A stretch of 16,537 nucleotides of DNA from Candidatus Altimarinota bacterium (GTDB lineage Bacteria; Patescibacteriota; Gracilibacteria; BD1-5; UBA2023), in contig JALNXF010000011.1 in NCBI GenBank assembly GCA_023230505.1, forward strand, positions 1-16,537. The letters run 5' to 3'. The notes beneath the pieces were generated by a model, which did not search any database, had not been told where the DNA came from, and saw nothing but the letters and a program-made list of their open reading frames with translations. Positions 8,505-15,287 of the stretch are shown piece after piece. The stretch's first letter is position 1. Every line of letters begins with the position of its first letter. The position numbers and the translations under genes were made by a program.

Positions 8505-9863
8505 ATGATAATCATTGATTTTCAAGAACAGTTAACTCTGTTTTATAATAGTTGTGATAAATCTGATTTATTTATCATTCCCATATTTTTAGATGATTAT
8601 AACCACCCAATGGTTAATGAGATTTCATCACTTTATGTATGTTGTTTGAATACTCAAGATGAATTTATTTTACCTATTGATCATCATGATAAAATTTTAT
8701 CAGAAATATCATTAAAAGAAATCAAATCGTATTTTTCAACATTTCAAAAAAATATTTTTTGTATTTTTAAAAAAAATTTATTATATTTGCTCGAGAATAA
8801 TAAAAATTTAATTGATTTAAATTTAAGCTTATATTTAATTACCTCAAAGCAAATTAATGTTACCCCATTATCTGATTTAGTATCTCAATTTTATGAAAGA
8901 AGTTATGGGAGATTAAATAAAATAAATTTTTTAATTCCAATTACAAAGCATATAGAGTATTGTCAAAAAATAAAAGATTCTATTCTTAAATATGTTTCTA
9001 ATTATGAATCAGAGTGTTTTAGATATTATAATGATGTAGTTATATCTTTATTACAACAAATAGAAACATCGGGATTATTTTATGATAAAGAATTGTTTAA
9101 AGAATTTTATCCAAATAAAACAAATCAATTAAAATATGATTATCTTTATTCACAATATAATATATTTACAGCAACAGGAAGACCATCTAATAAATTCGGT
9201 GGTATAAATTTTGCTGCATTAAATAAAAAAACAGGATTAAGAAAAATATTTATTAGTAGATTTAAAGACGAAGGAAAATTAGTAGAATTTGATTTTGATG
9301 CATATCATTTACAGTTAATAGCCAATGAAATCAAATATAAATTTCCAACAGATGTTAACCCCCATACTTATTTGGGCAGGCAATTTTTTGGAAAAGATAA
9401 TATTTCAGAAGAAGAATATCAACAAAGTAAAGAAATATCATTTAGATTGTTATATGGGGGAATTGATAAAGATTTTGAAAAAATTGATTTTTTTGGATTA
9501 GTTAATCAATATATTAATAAATTTTGGGGTGAATTAAATAATAATGGGGAATTTATATCACCAATATTTAAAAGAAAATTATTAAAAAATACTATTGATG
9601 GATTTAATAAATATACCGCTTGGAATTATTTTATTCAATTATTAGAAACTGAAAATTCAATTATAGTAATTTATCAAATTTTAAAAGCATTAAAAGATAA
9701 AAAATCGAAATTAATTTTGTATACTTATGATGGATTTTTATTTGATGTTTATAATGAAGAATGGGATAAATTAAAAATGGAATTACAAATTATTTTTAAT
9801 AATAGAGGATTTCATGCAAAAGTGAAAGAAGGTAAAAATTATAACGAATTAAAAACTGTTTAA
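8505..9863 (+). CDS. Divergent family A DNA polymerase
   Basis: This 452-residue protein carries Pol I-type motifs in the C-terminal half. TATGRP (222-227) matches the conserved TxTGR. Motif A is EFDFDAYHLQLIA (261-273) with catalytic D265. Motif B is KEISFRLLYGG (309-319), keeping the Lys, Phe and Tyr of the O-helix. Motif C is LYTYDGFLFDV (405-415) with catalytic D409. It would synthesise phage DNA. Several common residues differ: the motif A Glu is Q270, the His-Asp-Glu of motif C is Tyr-Asp-Gly, and the O-helix Arg position appears to be Y305. The N-terminal 200 residues replace the usual exonuclease and thumb; their RNase-H-like strand pattern (21-60) hints at a degenerate exonuclease, but no clear catalytic set is visible. 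The length is well below the roughly 600 residues of a Klenow-like enzyme. No Shine-Dalgarno is seen. Confidence 0.85.
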   Translation: MIIIDFQEQLTLFYNSCDKSDLFIIPIFLDDYNHPMVNEISSLYVCCLNTQDEFILPIDHHDKILSEISLKEIKSYFSTFQKNIFCIFKKNLLYLLENNKNLIDLNLSLYLITSKQINVTPLSDLVSQFYERSYGRLNKINFLIPITKHIEYCQKIKDSILKYVSNYESECFRYYNDVVISLLQQIETSGLFYDKELFKEFYPNKTNQLKYDYLYSQYNIFTATGRPSNKFGGINFAALNKKTGLRKIFISRFKDEGKLVEFDFDAYHLQLIANEIKYKFPTDVNPHTYLGRQFFGKDNISEEEYQQSKEISFRLLYGGIDKDFEKIDFFGLVNQYINKFWGELNNNGEFISPIFKRKLLKNTIDGFNKYTAWNYFIQLLETENSIIVIYQILKALKDKKSKLILYTYDGFLFDVYNEEWDKLKMELQIIFNNRGFHAKVKEGKNYNELKTV

Positions 9864-9866
9864 CAT

Positions 9867-10121
9867 ATGACACATTTAGAAGAATTAATGGAGATATTTA
9901 CTAGCGAAACAAATAAAGATCCGATTCTTACTATAAATTATAGTAAGATGACAATTACCAGTCCAGATTTTGTTACTTGGCTTGCAGAAAAATATTATCC
10001 GTTTTCAACTTATGATATTCCTATAGAATTTAAAAGTTGCAATACTTGTTATAACCCGGAAAAAATGCCCTGTATCTCATGTATGGATAAATCAAATTGG
10101 CAACCAAAATATATAATCTAA
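9867..10121 (+). CDS. Small four-cysteine zinc-binding protein
   Basis: This 84-residue protein starts three bases after the polymerase stop, so it is probably translated together with it. The C-terminus has C58-x2-C61-x7-C69-x2-C72 followed by NWQPKY, a spacing expected for one structural zinc. Small phage proteins ending in a PCxxC...WxPK pattern are frequent, but their function is not established. The N-terminal half is acidic and probably helical (THLEELMEIF). A role in DNA or RNA binding near the replication enzyme is a guess from context. Confidence 0.65.
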   Translation: MTHLEELMEIFTSETNKDPILTINYSKMTITSPDFVTWLAEKYYPFSTYDIPIEFKSCNTCYNPEKMPCISCMDKSNWQPKYII

Positions 10122-10148
10122 ATTAATTTGATATAAAAAAACAGTATA

Positions 10149-10340
10149 ATGATGAGAAAAATATTAGCATATTTTGGTTTAAGTGAGCGGAATAAATATA
10201 TTTTATCACCAACCCAACAAGATAATTTTGGAAGAAATATATTTTTGTTTGCTGTATTCTTTGGTGTATTAATGTTGCTATTTGCGATAATTGGTAGCAC
10301 ATGTTTTCCTGAACAGATTTCAAATTTTCTTTTAGAATAG
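10149..10340 (+). CDS. Small single-pass membrane protein
   Basis: This 63-residue protein has one hydrophobic helix at about 31-49 (IFLFAVFFGVLMLLFAIIG). It is preceded by a polar, positively charged N-terminus, which suggests an N-in orientation. It lies 27 bases after the zinc-binding gene and 28 before the ligase fusion gene. The size and topology would suit a holin-like or membrane-anchored accessory protein, but nothing in the sequence identifies one. The second ATG (10152) is an equally possible start. Confidence 0.6.
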   Translation: MMRKILAYFGLSERNKYILSPTQQDNFGRNIFLFAVFFGVLMLLFAIIGSTCFPEQISNFLLE

Positions 10341-10356
10341 ATTATAAAATAAAGAT

Positions 10357-10362
10357 GAGGAG
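10357..10362 (+). promoter_or_regulatory. Strong Shine-Dalgarno for the ligase fusion gene
   Basis: GAGGAG lies six bases before the ATG at 10369 and is the best ribosome-binding site in the window; most other starts here have none. It fixes the start of the downstream gene and suggests that gene is translated efficiently and independently. Confidence 0.75.
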
Positions 10363-10368
10363 TTAGTC

Positions 10369-11922
10369 ATGATAGATTTAAAAATTAAGCAATTATTTTC
10401 AGAAATAAAAACAGAAAATCAAGCAAAACTTTTTCTTGATTCTTATGTAGAAATTTTTGAAAAAATCGATGGAACAAAATTAACATTATATCGAAACAAT
10501 GTTGAGTATGATATAAATGATTATACTAAAAATTGGATTGTTTCATATAAATCGAATATTATATATAAAGAAGATTTTTTTGGATTAGATGAAGAAGAAA
10601 TAAATGAAGTAAAAAATGAATCAATTGGTATAAGCCAATATTATTTTGTACATAAATTTCTCGAAGAAAAAATTCACCCAAATTCAAAAGAACTTCCGAT
10701 TAACACTGAATTATTCATTGAATTCGCCCAGAGAAAACCCACATTGACAAGAGATTATGAAAAATATCATTTATTATTTTTGATAGGATATAGTACTGAT
10801 GTTAAAATCCATATTGATAATGGAAAATATTACTCCATGGGGTTATCGGTATTCATTCCATTCAATGTAATACAGATGGCAGAAATGTTAAAAATAAATT
10901 TTCCGCCATTAATTTTTAATGGAAAATTAGCAATAAAAGTAATTAATCATTTATATCAATATCATCAAAACTTACATAATTTAGAACAGATATTTGATGA
11001 TTTTTTACATTCTGAAAATTCGATTCTGGGCGGAGTTATTGAAGGTATAGTTATTCATCAAGATAATAAAATCTATAAAGTTGTCCAATCCGACCAGTAT
11101 AATAAAAAGAAACGATTAAGAAAAAAACAAAGATATCAAGCAGAAAATGATGAATTAGAAAAAAAATATTGGGAAAAAATAAAAGAAGTTTCCACTGTAA
11201 TTATAAAAATTATTATCAATCACCCCGCTTATAAAAATAAAATCACTACTGAATTTTTATCTCTTATTTCAAAAAAATGTTATAATTCAAATAGTTTAAA
11301 TATTATTATAACCGAATTAAAAAAATATAATAAGAATAAAACAAATATTAATTTTCGGGATGATTTATATCTCACAACAAAATTATCATTTCTTCAACAA
11401 AAATATTTAACAAAAAATCCAGCATTTTATGTCATTGCTGGAAAACCAGTGCATCTTGGTCATTGGAGAGTTATAGAAAAAATATCTAAAGAACATAAAG
11501 ATGTTATGTTATTTATTTCTACATCTAATAGAGATAATATTAGTGGAAAAGATATGTTTGATATTTGGGTAGATTATTTAATTCCAATTTTACCACAAAA
11601 TGTTCATTGTATTTTTTCAGATTCCCCGATGCATGAATTGATACATATAATTGATTTTTCAAATTCTCAAAGAAAATACTTATATTTAAGTGAGTTTACA
11701 ATATATGCAGATGATTTCGACATTATTCAATTAAAGAGTAATGAAAAACTTGCGTTTAGTTTTGTTCATTTTAAAGGAATTAACAGATTATCAACAGTAG
11801 ATATTTCGGGGACATTGATGAGACAATTTCTTGAAAGTGATATAAAGCAGTCATTTATAAAATATTTACCTCCAGTTAATGATGAAATAAAAGAAAAAAT
11901 TTGGTATAAACTTAAAAAATAA
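10369..11922 (+). CDS. Fusion: RNA/DNA-ligase-type nucleotidyltransferase + HIGH-type (NMNAT/cytidylyltransferase-like) domain
   Basis: This 517-residue protein joins two nucleotidyltransferase folds. The N-terminal domain (about 20-245) has the covalent-nucleotidyltransferase motifs. These are motif I EKIDGT (31-36, nucleophile K32), motif III-like ELFIEFA (114-120), IIIa-like LLFLIG (135-140), motif IV EGIVI (225-229) and motif V KVV (237-239). This fits an RNA ligase or related enzyme that self-adenylates. A helical linker follows (about 246-345). The C-terminal domain (about 350-517) shows AGKPVHLGHWRVIE with the HxGH motif (362-365), STSNRDNIS (384-392) and ISGTLMR (479-485), the signatures of nicotinamide/nicotinate mononucleotide adenylyltransferases, PPAT and cytidylyltransferases. 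The substrate cannot be told. Both active sites look intact. Possible roles are RNA-end repair or cofactor (for example NAD) synthesis during infection. Confidence 0.75.
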   Translation: MIDLKIKQLFSEIKTENQAKLFLDSYVEIFEKIDGTKLTLYRNNVEYDINDYTKNWIVSYKSNIIYKEDFFGLDEEEINEVKNESIGISQYYFVHKFLEEKIHPNSKELPINTELFIEFAQRKPTLTRDYEKYHLLFLIGYSTDVKIHIDNGKYYSMGLSVFIPFNVIQMAEMLKINFPPLIFNGKLAIKVINHLYQYHQNLHNLEQIFDDFLHSENSILGGVIEGIVIHQDNKIYKVVQSDQYNKKKRLRKKQRYQAENDELEKKYWEKIKEVSTVIIKIIINHPAYKNKITTEFLSLISKKCYNSNSLNIIITELKKYNKNKTNINFRDDLYLTTKLSFLQQKYLTKNPAFYVIAGKPVHLGHWRVIEKISKEHKDVMLFISTSNRDNISGKDMFDIWVDYLIPILPQNVHCIFSDSPMHELIHIIDFSNSQRKYLYLSEFTIYADDFDIIQLKSNEKLAFSFVHFKGINRLSTVDISGTLMRQFLESDIKQSFIKYLPPVNDEIKEKIWYKLKK

Positions 11923-11927
11923 AAATT

Positions 11928-12389
11928 ATGAAAAAGTATAAAACAAAAAACGGATTTGATGCGATTTTTGTACCTCATCTTGATGGATCAATTTTATGCA
12001 CCAACGACAAATTTTGGTCTGGATCTTATAATTATAAAGCTATTGAAAATGGATATCAATATGGTTTCTTTGGTTATTGGAATCTTAGTACTATTTTACA
12101 AGCCGGGATAACTCTTATTAATGATATATTTCCCAAATGGATGTCAGTATCCAATGATGACCATTGTTGGGCGAAAAGACTCGTTGTGGCGGATTTAGGC
12201 GATAATAAGAAATATCGATTTATTGCTGTTGCTGAGGCCTTTAAAGAAAATATTGATGACAATCAAGGGAATTTTTATTCATGGAGATATGCTAAAGAAA
12301 TTATAGAACCAAAAATTTTAGAACTTACTATTGATCAAATAGCCGAAAAATTTAATGTTCCGGCTAATCAAATTAAGATTAAAAAATAG
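11928..12389 (+). CDS. Unrecognised 153-residue protein
   Basis: The gene starts five bases after the ligase fusion stop and may be cotranscribed with it. The protein is soluble and rich in aromatics, with clusters NGYQYGFFGYWN (41-52), PKWMSVSNDDHCW (69-81) and NFYSWRYAKEI (115-125). The C-terminus LTIDQIAEKFNVPANQIKIKK reads as a small helical segment resembling the IAEKF-type turn found at the ends of many phage proteins. No catalytic signature was recognised. The leader ends in AAAATT before the ATG, with no Shine-Dalgarno. Confidence 0.65.
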   Translation: MKKYKTKNGFDAIFVPHLDGSILCTNDKFWSGSYNYKAIENGYQYGFFGYWNLSTILQAGITLINDIFPKWMSVSNDDHCWAKRLVVADLGDNKKYRFIAVAEAFKENIDDNQGNFYSWRYAKEIIEPKILELTIDQIAEKFNVPANQIKIKK

Positions 12390-12446
12390 AACAACTTTAT
12401 TTAATAGCAAAAAACTGTTAATTTTAGAAATAAAATAATAACTAAT

Positions 12447-12497
12447 ATGGAAACATTAAAAATCACAAAAAAAGATATCGACTCAATTAATAAGTAA
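12447..12497 (+). CDS. 16-codon orphan ORF, possible gene remnant or leader peptide
   Basis: ATG at 12447 opens METLKITKKDIDSINK and ends at TAA 12495-12497, four bases before the next ATG. The first eight residues match a start I recall from many phage proteins (MKTLKITKE...), but here the frame ends at once and no related sequence continues in other frames. It may be the surviving start of a deleted gene or a short leader coupled to the next gene. It sits in a 112-base gap that otherwise shows nothing clear. Confidence 0.35.
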   Translation: METLKITKKDIDSINK

Positions 12498-12501
12498 TAT
12501 T

Positions 12502-12930
12502 ATGAACAAACTAACAGTCATAATTGAAGTTCCTCCGATTATATTGGAGATAGTTAGTTTTGTGAATGATAATGCTGGCTCAACAAGTTTTGAATCTAAA
12601 ACAGAGCATTTTGTTCTTGACAAGATAATGGCTTTACATACGAATAAAAGTCAGAAACTACGATTAATCAAAAATTTAGAACAGTTTCCGGTTTATGATT
12701 TATCCTTATACAATAGGGATGAAATCGAGGATTCAGTCCTATTAAGACTTATCATGTTTCTCTCGTTTGTTAAGGGATCATTATTAGAAGGTTTGACATC
12801 AGAATCCGGAGAAAGCAGCAGTAAGAGTAGTTGGAAAATCGAACGACAAATCTCACCCCCTCTTTCAGCCTACAGAGATAAGGCGAACATTACTTACAGC
12901 AATAAAAGCTATGGGCTGTTGTTTGAATGA
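12502..12930 (+). CDS. Unrecognised 142-residue protein with atypical composition
   Basis: The predicted protein starts with a hydrophobic segment (TVIIEVPPIILEIVSFV, 5-21), has a Leu/Arg-rich middle (KSQKLRLIKNLEQF; LLRLIMFLSFVKG) and a Ser-rich region SESGESSSKSSWK (100-112). No family was recognised. Base composition rises toward the 3' end: by my count 12841-12900 is about 47% GC, while 13141-13200 in the next gene is about 25%. This suggests a recently acquired gene or one under different constraint. The start follows the 16-codon ORF by four bases. It could be only a chance open frame, although the length and codon pattern favour a gene. Confidence 0.55.
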   Translation: MNKLTVIIEVPPIILEIVSFVNDNAGSTSFESKTEHFVLDKIMALHTNKSQKLRLIKNLEQFPVYDLSLYNRDEIEDSVLLRLIMFLSFVKGSLLEGLTSESGESSSKSSWKIERQISPPLSAYRDKANITYSNKSYGLLFE

Positions 12931-13021
12931 TAATTCAATAGTCATTAAATTTAGTATTTTATCTTTTAATTTTGATTGAAAAAATTTTAAAATAAAAATA
13001 TCATATCAAGAAAAAAAAATT

Positions 13022-13606
13022 ATGTTAATTTTAGAACCGGATCATACTTCATCTATTTGGATTACTGCGGATCATCATTTTTTTCATAATATTATAATTA
13101 AATACTGTAATAGACCATTCTCAGGAATAAATGAAATGAATAAAATAATGATCCAGAGATGGAATGAAAAAATTAAACCCAATGATGAAGTAATACATTT
13201 AGGTGATATGTTTTGTGGATATAAACCATCTGGTTATTCATGGGTGTCAAACCAATTAAATGGTAAAAAACATTTGATAAGAGGAAATCATGATAGAAAA
13301 TCAGATGGGGTTTGGAGAGATCGATATGGTTTTGAAACTGTTCAAGATTTTTTGATTTTGGGTGATTATTTCTTTTGTCATTATCCATTATTATTTCATC
13401 CAGCACAAACACCCAAACAAAGAGAAATGATTATATTACTTAAAGAAGCATTTGAATTATCTAAATGTAAGTATATATTTCATGGACACTCACATAATAC
13501 TCCAATTAAAGATTATCCAGCAAATTATTATAATGTTGGGGTTGATATGAATAATTTTTATCCTATAAATTTAAAAGAAAAAATAATTGAATTAAATTGG
13601 AAATGA
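13022..13606 (+). CDS. Calcineurin-like metallophosphoesterase
   Basis: This 194-residue protein has the complete two-metal phosphoesterase motif set in order: D17-x-H19 with H22 nearby, G61-D62, G88-N89-H90-D91, H120 in CHYP, and G155-H156-S157-H158, followed by NVGVD (171-175). It is a single-domain cytoplasmic enzyme of typical length. Family members cleave phosphomono- or diesters, including nucleotides, RNA ends and phosphoproteins; the substrate here is unknown. The gene is preceded by a 91-base AT-rich gap and has an AAATT leader without a Shine-Dalgarno. Its stop overlaps the next start (ATGA at 13603-13606), indicating coupled translation. Confidence 0.85.
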   Translation: MLILEPDHTSSIWITADHHFFHNIIIKYCNRPFSGINEMNKIMIQRWNEKIKPNDEVIHLGDMFCGYKPSGYSWVSNQLNGKKHLIRGNHDRKSDGVWRDRYGFETVQDFLILGDYFFCHYPLLFHPAQTPKQREMIILLKEAFELSKCKYIFHGHSHNTPIKDYPANYYNVGVDMNNFYPINLKEKIIELNWK

Positions 13607-13836
13607 AGACAGAAAAAATATCAGAAGAGGAATATTTACAAAAATGTTTAGAGGTGCTTGATTATTTTAGAGTAGATTATACAAAAGATATCATAAAATT
13701 AACTGATGGTGGCAATTCATGTATAATGAATCCAAATAGTGAATTTTACGAATTATTTGGTGGCTATAGTGTAAATTCAATTATTGAATATGTAGCTAAA
13801 AAATTAAATAAAAAAGTTAAATGGATTTCTGATTAA
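13603..13836 (+). CDS. Small acidic protein, function unknown
   Basis: I chose the ATG at 13603, which overlaps the phosphoesterase stop in an ATGA. A TTG at 13597 would add only two residues. The 77-residue protein has a charged helical N-terminus (EKISEEEYLQKCLEVLDYF), a central block KLTDGGNSCIMNPNSEFYEL, and a basic C-terminal helix (SIIEYVAKKLNKKVKW). No domain was recognised. Coupling to the phosphoesterase hints at a related role, which is inference only. Confidence 0.6.
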   Translation: MKTEKISEEEYLQKCLEVLDYFRVDYTKDIIKLTDGGNSCIMNPNSEFYELFGGYSVNSIIEYVAKKLNKKVKWISD

Positions 13837-13845
13837 TTTAAAAAT

Positions 13846-14178
13846 ATGAAAAAGATAAAATATGGCTTATCAAAGCTTTTTGCTTTTATAATTGTTTTTA
13901 TATTTGGTTTAGTGATATTTTTTGGAACCATTATTTGTGTTCCTTTCTTTTTATTATTAATAACGAGTGTAGTAAAAAGAAAATCTAAACGAATCGAATC
14001 AAGAATTAATGAGATCTTGAAAATAAACCCAGATAAATTATATATATCCGATGTAAAAATTCTTGCACATTGCAATACATTTACCGCAAAGATGATTTGT
14101 AAAATGGCTGTGCGAGATCAAAAATTTAGTGAAGAAATAGATTCAGAAGGAATAAAATTTTATAAATTGATAAAATAA
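13846..14178 (+). CDS. Membrane-anchored small protein, possible winged-helix-like C-terminus
   Basis: This 110-residue protein has an N-terminal hydrophobic region at about 10-43. It is long enough for one long or two short membrane helices and has Lys/Arg on both flanks (MKKIKYG before, VVKRKSKRIESR after). The C-terminal 55 residues are soluble: INEILKINPDKLYISDVKIL, then a Cys-containing helix, then a closing strand-like GIKFYKLIK. This order resembles a small winged-helix fold, but no DNA-binding role can be shown. A superinfection-exclusion or envelope-related function would fit a small membrane protein in an accessory region, but it is a guess. Confidence 0.6.
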   Translation: MKKIKYGLSKLFAFIIVFIFGLVIFFGTIICVPFFLLLITSVVKRKSKRIESRINEILKINPDKLYISDVKILAHCNTFTAKMICKMAVRDQKFSEEIDSEGIKFYKLIK

Positions 14179-14187
14179 ATAAAGCAA

Positions 14188-14408
14188 ATGGAAAATAAAA
14201 TAATGAATAAAGACGGATATTGTTTATTAACTGCCCGGATTTTCGATGATTTTTCATCGGGCGATAAAAAATATCGATTACGACAGTGGATCATTGGGAC
14301 AAAGGTCCGTGGGATTTTATGGGTGATTTAGATCTTAGAATAGATGAAGCTAAAGTATTAGTTGAAATGTTAAATGAAATTTTAAATAATGAACACAAAA
14401 AGATTTGA
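14188..14408 (+). pseudogene. Small phage gene split by a -1 frameshift at an A6 run
   Basis: The frame from ATG 14188 (or 14203) reads KDGYCLLTARIFDDFSSGDKK and then degrades to a stop at 14329-14331, giving a 47-residue ORF. The -1 frame opens exactly there and reads ISITTVDHWDKGPW, then DFMGDLDLRIDEAKVLVEML, ending at TGA 14406-14408 inside the start of the next gene. Joined at the six-A run (14266-14271), the two give one credible protein of about 73 residues; a seventh A would restore it. It may be a sequencing or assembly error, a real inactivating or phase-variable indel, or programmed -1 slippage. A hairpin (14244-14259) lies just upstream of the run. The function is unknown. Confidence 0.65.
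14244..14259 (+). other. Perfect 6-bp hairpin inside the frameshifted gene
   Basis: CGATGA-TTTT-TCATCG can fold with a 6-bp stem and four-base loop. A competing outer pairing, GCCCG (14233-14237) with CGGGC (14258-14262), is also possible and is unusually GC-rich for this region. The hairpin ends seven bases before the A6 run. No T-run follows, so it is not a terminator. Stimulatory structures for frameshifting normally lie downstream of the slip site. Confidence 0.4.
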
Positions 14409-14655
14409 ACAATTACTTAATGATTTTCATGTTTTTGCTGATATCGAAATCATAAGAAGTAAAGGATTTAATCCTATTGGAATTTCATATGGTTGGTATG
14501 AGATTATTTACATATTTAATTCTGAAGAAGAAGCTGAATTAGCGGGTGATTTATTGGAAGAAAAAGAAAAAATTATATCTGGCTTCTTTTATAGTAAAGA
14601 AGAATTTTTAAACAAACAAAAAGAAAACAAATATTTAAAAGTAAAATGGTTATGA
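14389..14655 (+). CDS. Small acidic protein, function unknown
   Basis: This 88-residue protein has its ATG 20 bases inside the end of the frameshifted gene, so it was probably translated by coupling with the intact form. It contains GFNPIGISYGWYEIIYIF (26-43) and an acidic helical stretch SEEEAELAGDLLEEKEK (45-61). No domain was recognised. The last 12 codons lie in the first copy of a 45-bp duplication, and the stop overlaps the next possible start (ATGA at 14652-14655). Confidence 0.6.
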   Translation: MNTKRFEQLLNDFHVFADIEIIRSKGFNPIGISYGWYEIIYIFNSEEEAELAGDLLEEKEKIISGFFYSKEEFLNKQKENKYLKVKWL

Positions 14656-14709
14656 AAAACGCAGAAAGAAAACAAATATTTAAAAGTAAAATGGTTATGA
14701 AAAGTGTAG
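14620..14709 (+). repeat. 45-bp tandem duplication spanning a gene junction
   Basis: Bases 14620-14658 and 14665-14703 are identical over 39 bp with an offset of 45. The full 45-bp units (14620-14664 and 14665-14709) match at 42 positions by my comparison. The unit contains the end of the upstream gene and a start region (ATGGTTATGAAAA) for the downstream gene. The period is a multiple of three, so the downstream frame stays open through both copies. Confidence 0.95.
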
Positions 14710-14990
14710 AACAAAAATTAGTATTTAGGATTAAGGAAGTAGTCCATTTCTATAAAAATCATGAATATCATAAATTTTATCCCCAAGTTAAACGTGAGTC
14801 AGTCGATTGGAATAATTATAATATAAAATCATTTCCGGCAGGTTCTGATGATCCATCTTGGGCTAATTTGACCGATGACTGGGCCGGTCACGGTGGTTGT
14901 TTATCATTTGAAAAAGCATTTAAGATTTGTTTAAACACAATTCCATATGTGGATAGATATGAAACAATAATACATGAAGTGAAAATATGA
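14652..14990 (+). CDS. Unrecognised protein with duplicated N-terminus
   Basis: Four in-frame ATGs (14646, 14652, 14691, 14697) are possible starts because the start region is duplicated. I give 14652, which overlaps the upstream stop as ATGA and makes a 112-residue protein. The ancestral start is probably represented by 14691 or 14697 in the second copy. The first residues form 15-residue repeats: NAERKQIFKSKMVMK followed by the related SVEQKLVFRIKEVVH. The rest includes SFPAGSDDPSWANLTDDWAG and HGGCLSFEKAFKICLN. No family was recognised. The stop overlaps the next start (ATGA at 14987-14990). Confidence 0.6.
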   Translation: MKNAERKQIFKSKMVMKSVEQKLVFRIKEVVHFYKNHEYHKFYPQVKRESVDWNNYNIKSFPAGSDDPSWANLTDDWAGHGGCLSFEKAFKICLNTIPYVDRYETIIHEVKI

Positions 14991-15247
14991 AAAAATTTGA
15001 ATATTATCTATTAATGTCAAGTGATCAGAAAAAGATAATTGATCATGGGGTAATTTATGACGTATTACCAATGACCATAAGAGGAGCAATATTTGAAGAT
15101 GAAAAAATAATTAAACAAGTTTTCGAACGTATTAAGAAAATGGCAGCGGATTCTAAACATAATATTGCTCATAAAGATGCTGTCGATTTCGCTAAAAAAC
15201 AGATGAGTTTAAAACCAAAAATAGTAAAAGTAACTTTGAATTTTTAA
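14987..15247 (+). CDS. Small basic protein, function unknown
   Basis: This 86-residue protein is coupled to the previous gene by a four-base ATGA overlap. It begins KKFEYYLLMSSDQKK, has a predicted helical middle (EKIIKQVFERIKKMAADSK) and ends in KIVKVTLNF, an alpha/beta-type pattern with strands at both ends. No domain was recognised. It seems to be the last of three closely coupled small genes (14389-15247). Confidence 0.6.
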   Translation: MKKFEYYLLMSSDQKKIIDHGVIYDVLPMTIRGAIFEDEKIIKQVFERIKKMAADSKHNIAHKDAVDFAKKQMSLKPKIVKVTLNF

Positions 15248-15287
15248 GTATTTTTAATATGAATAACAAAACCAATAGAATTAGATT

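Noticed and set aside
10118..10323. Two overlapping reverse-strand frames opposite the small membrane protein
   Set aside because: They overlap each other and the + strand gene. The + frame gives a coherent membrane helix and fits the one-directional gene layout.
11766..11978. Reverse-strand open frame at the end of the ligase fusion gene
   Set aside because: It covers the conserved ISGTLMR motif on the other strand and spans a gene junction, so it is a shadow.
12390..12446. AACA...TGTT inverted ends as a terminator after the 153-residue gene
   Set aside because: The stem is only four bases with a long loop and no T-run after it.
12967..12974. TAATTTTG before the metallophosphoesterase gene
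   Set aside because: The distance to the ATG is reasonable, but the nearest upstream TTTG (12922-12925) is about 41 bases away, too far for a paired element; chance is likely in AT-rich DNA.
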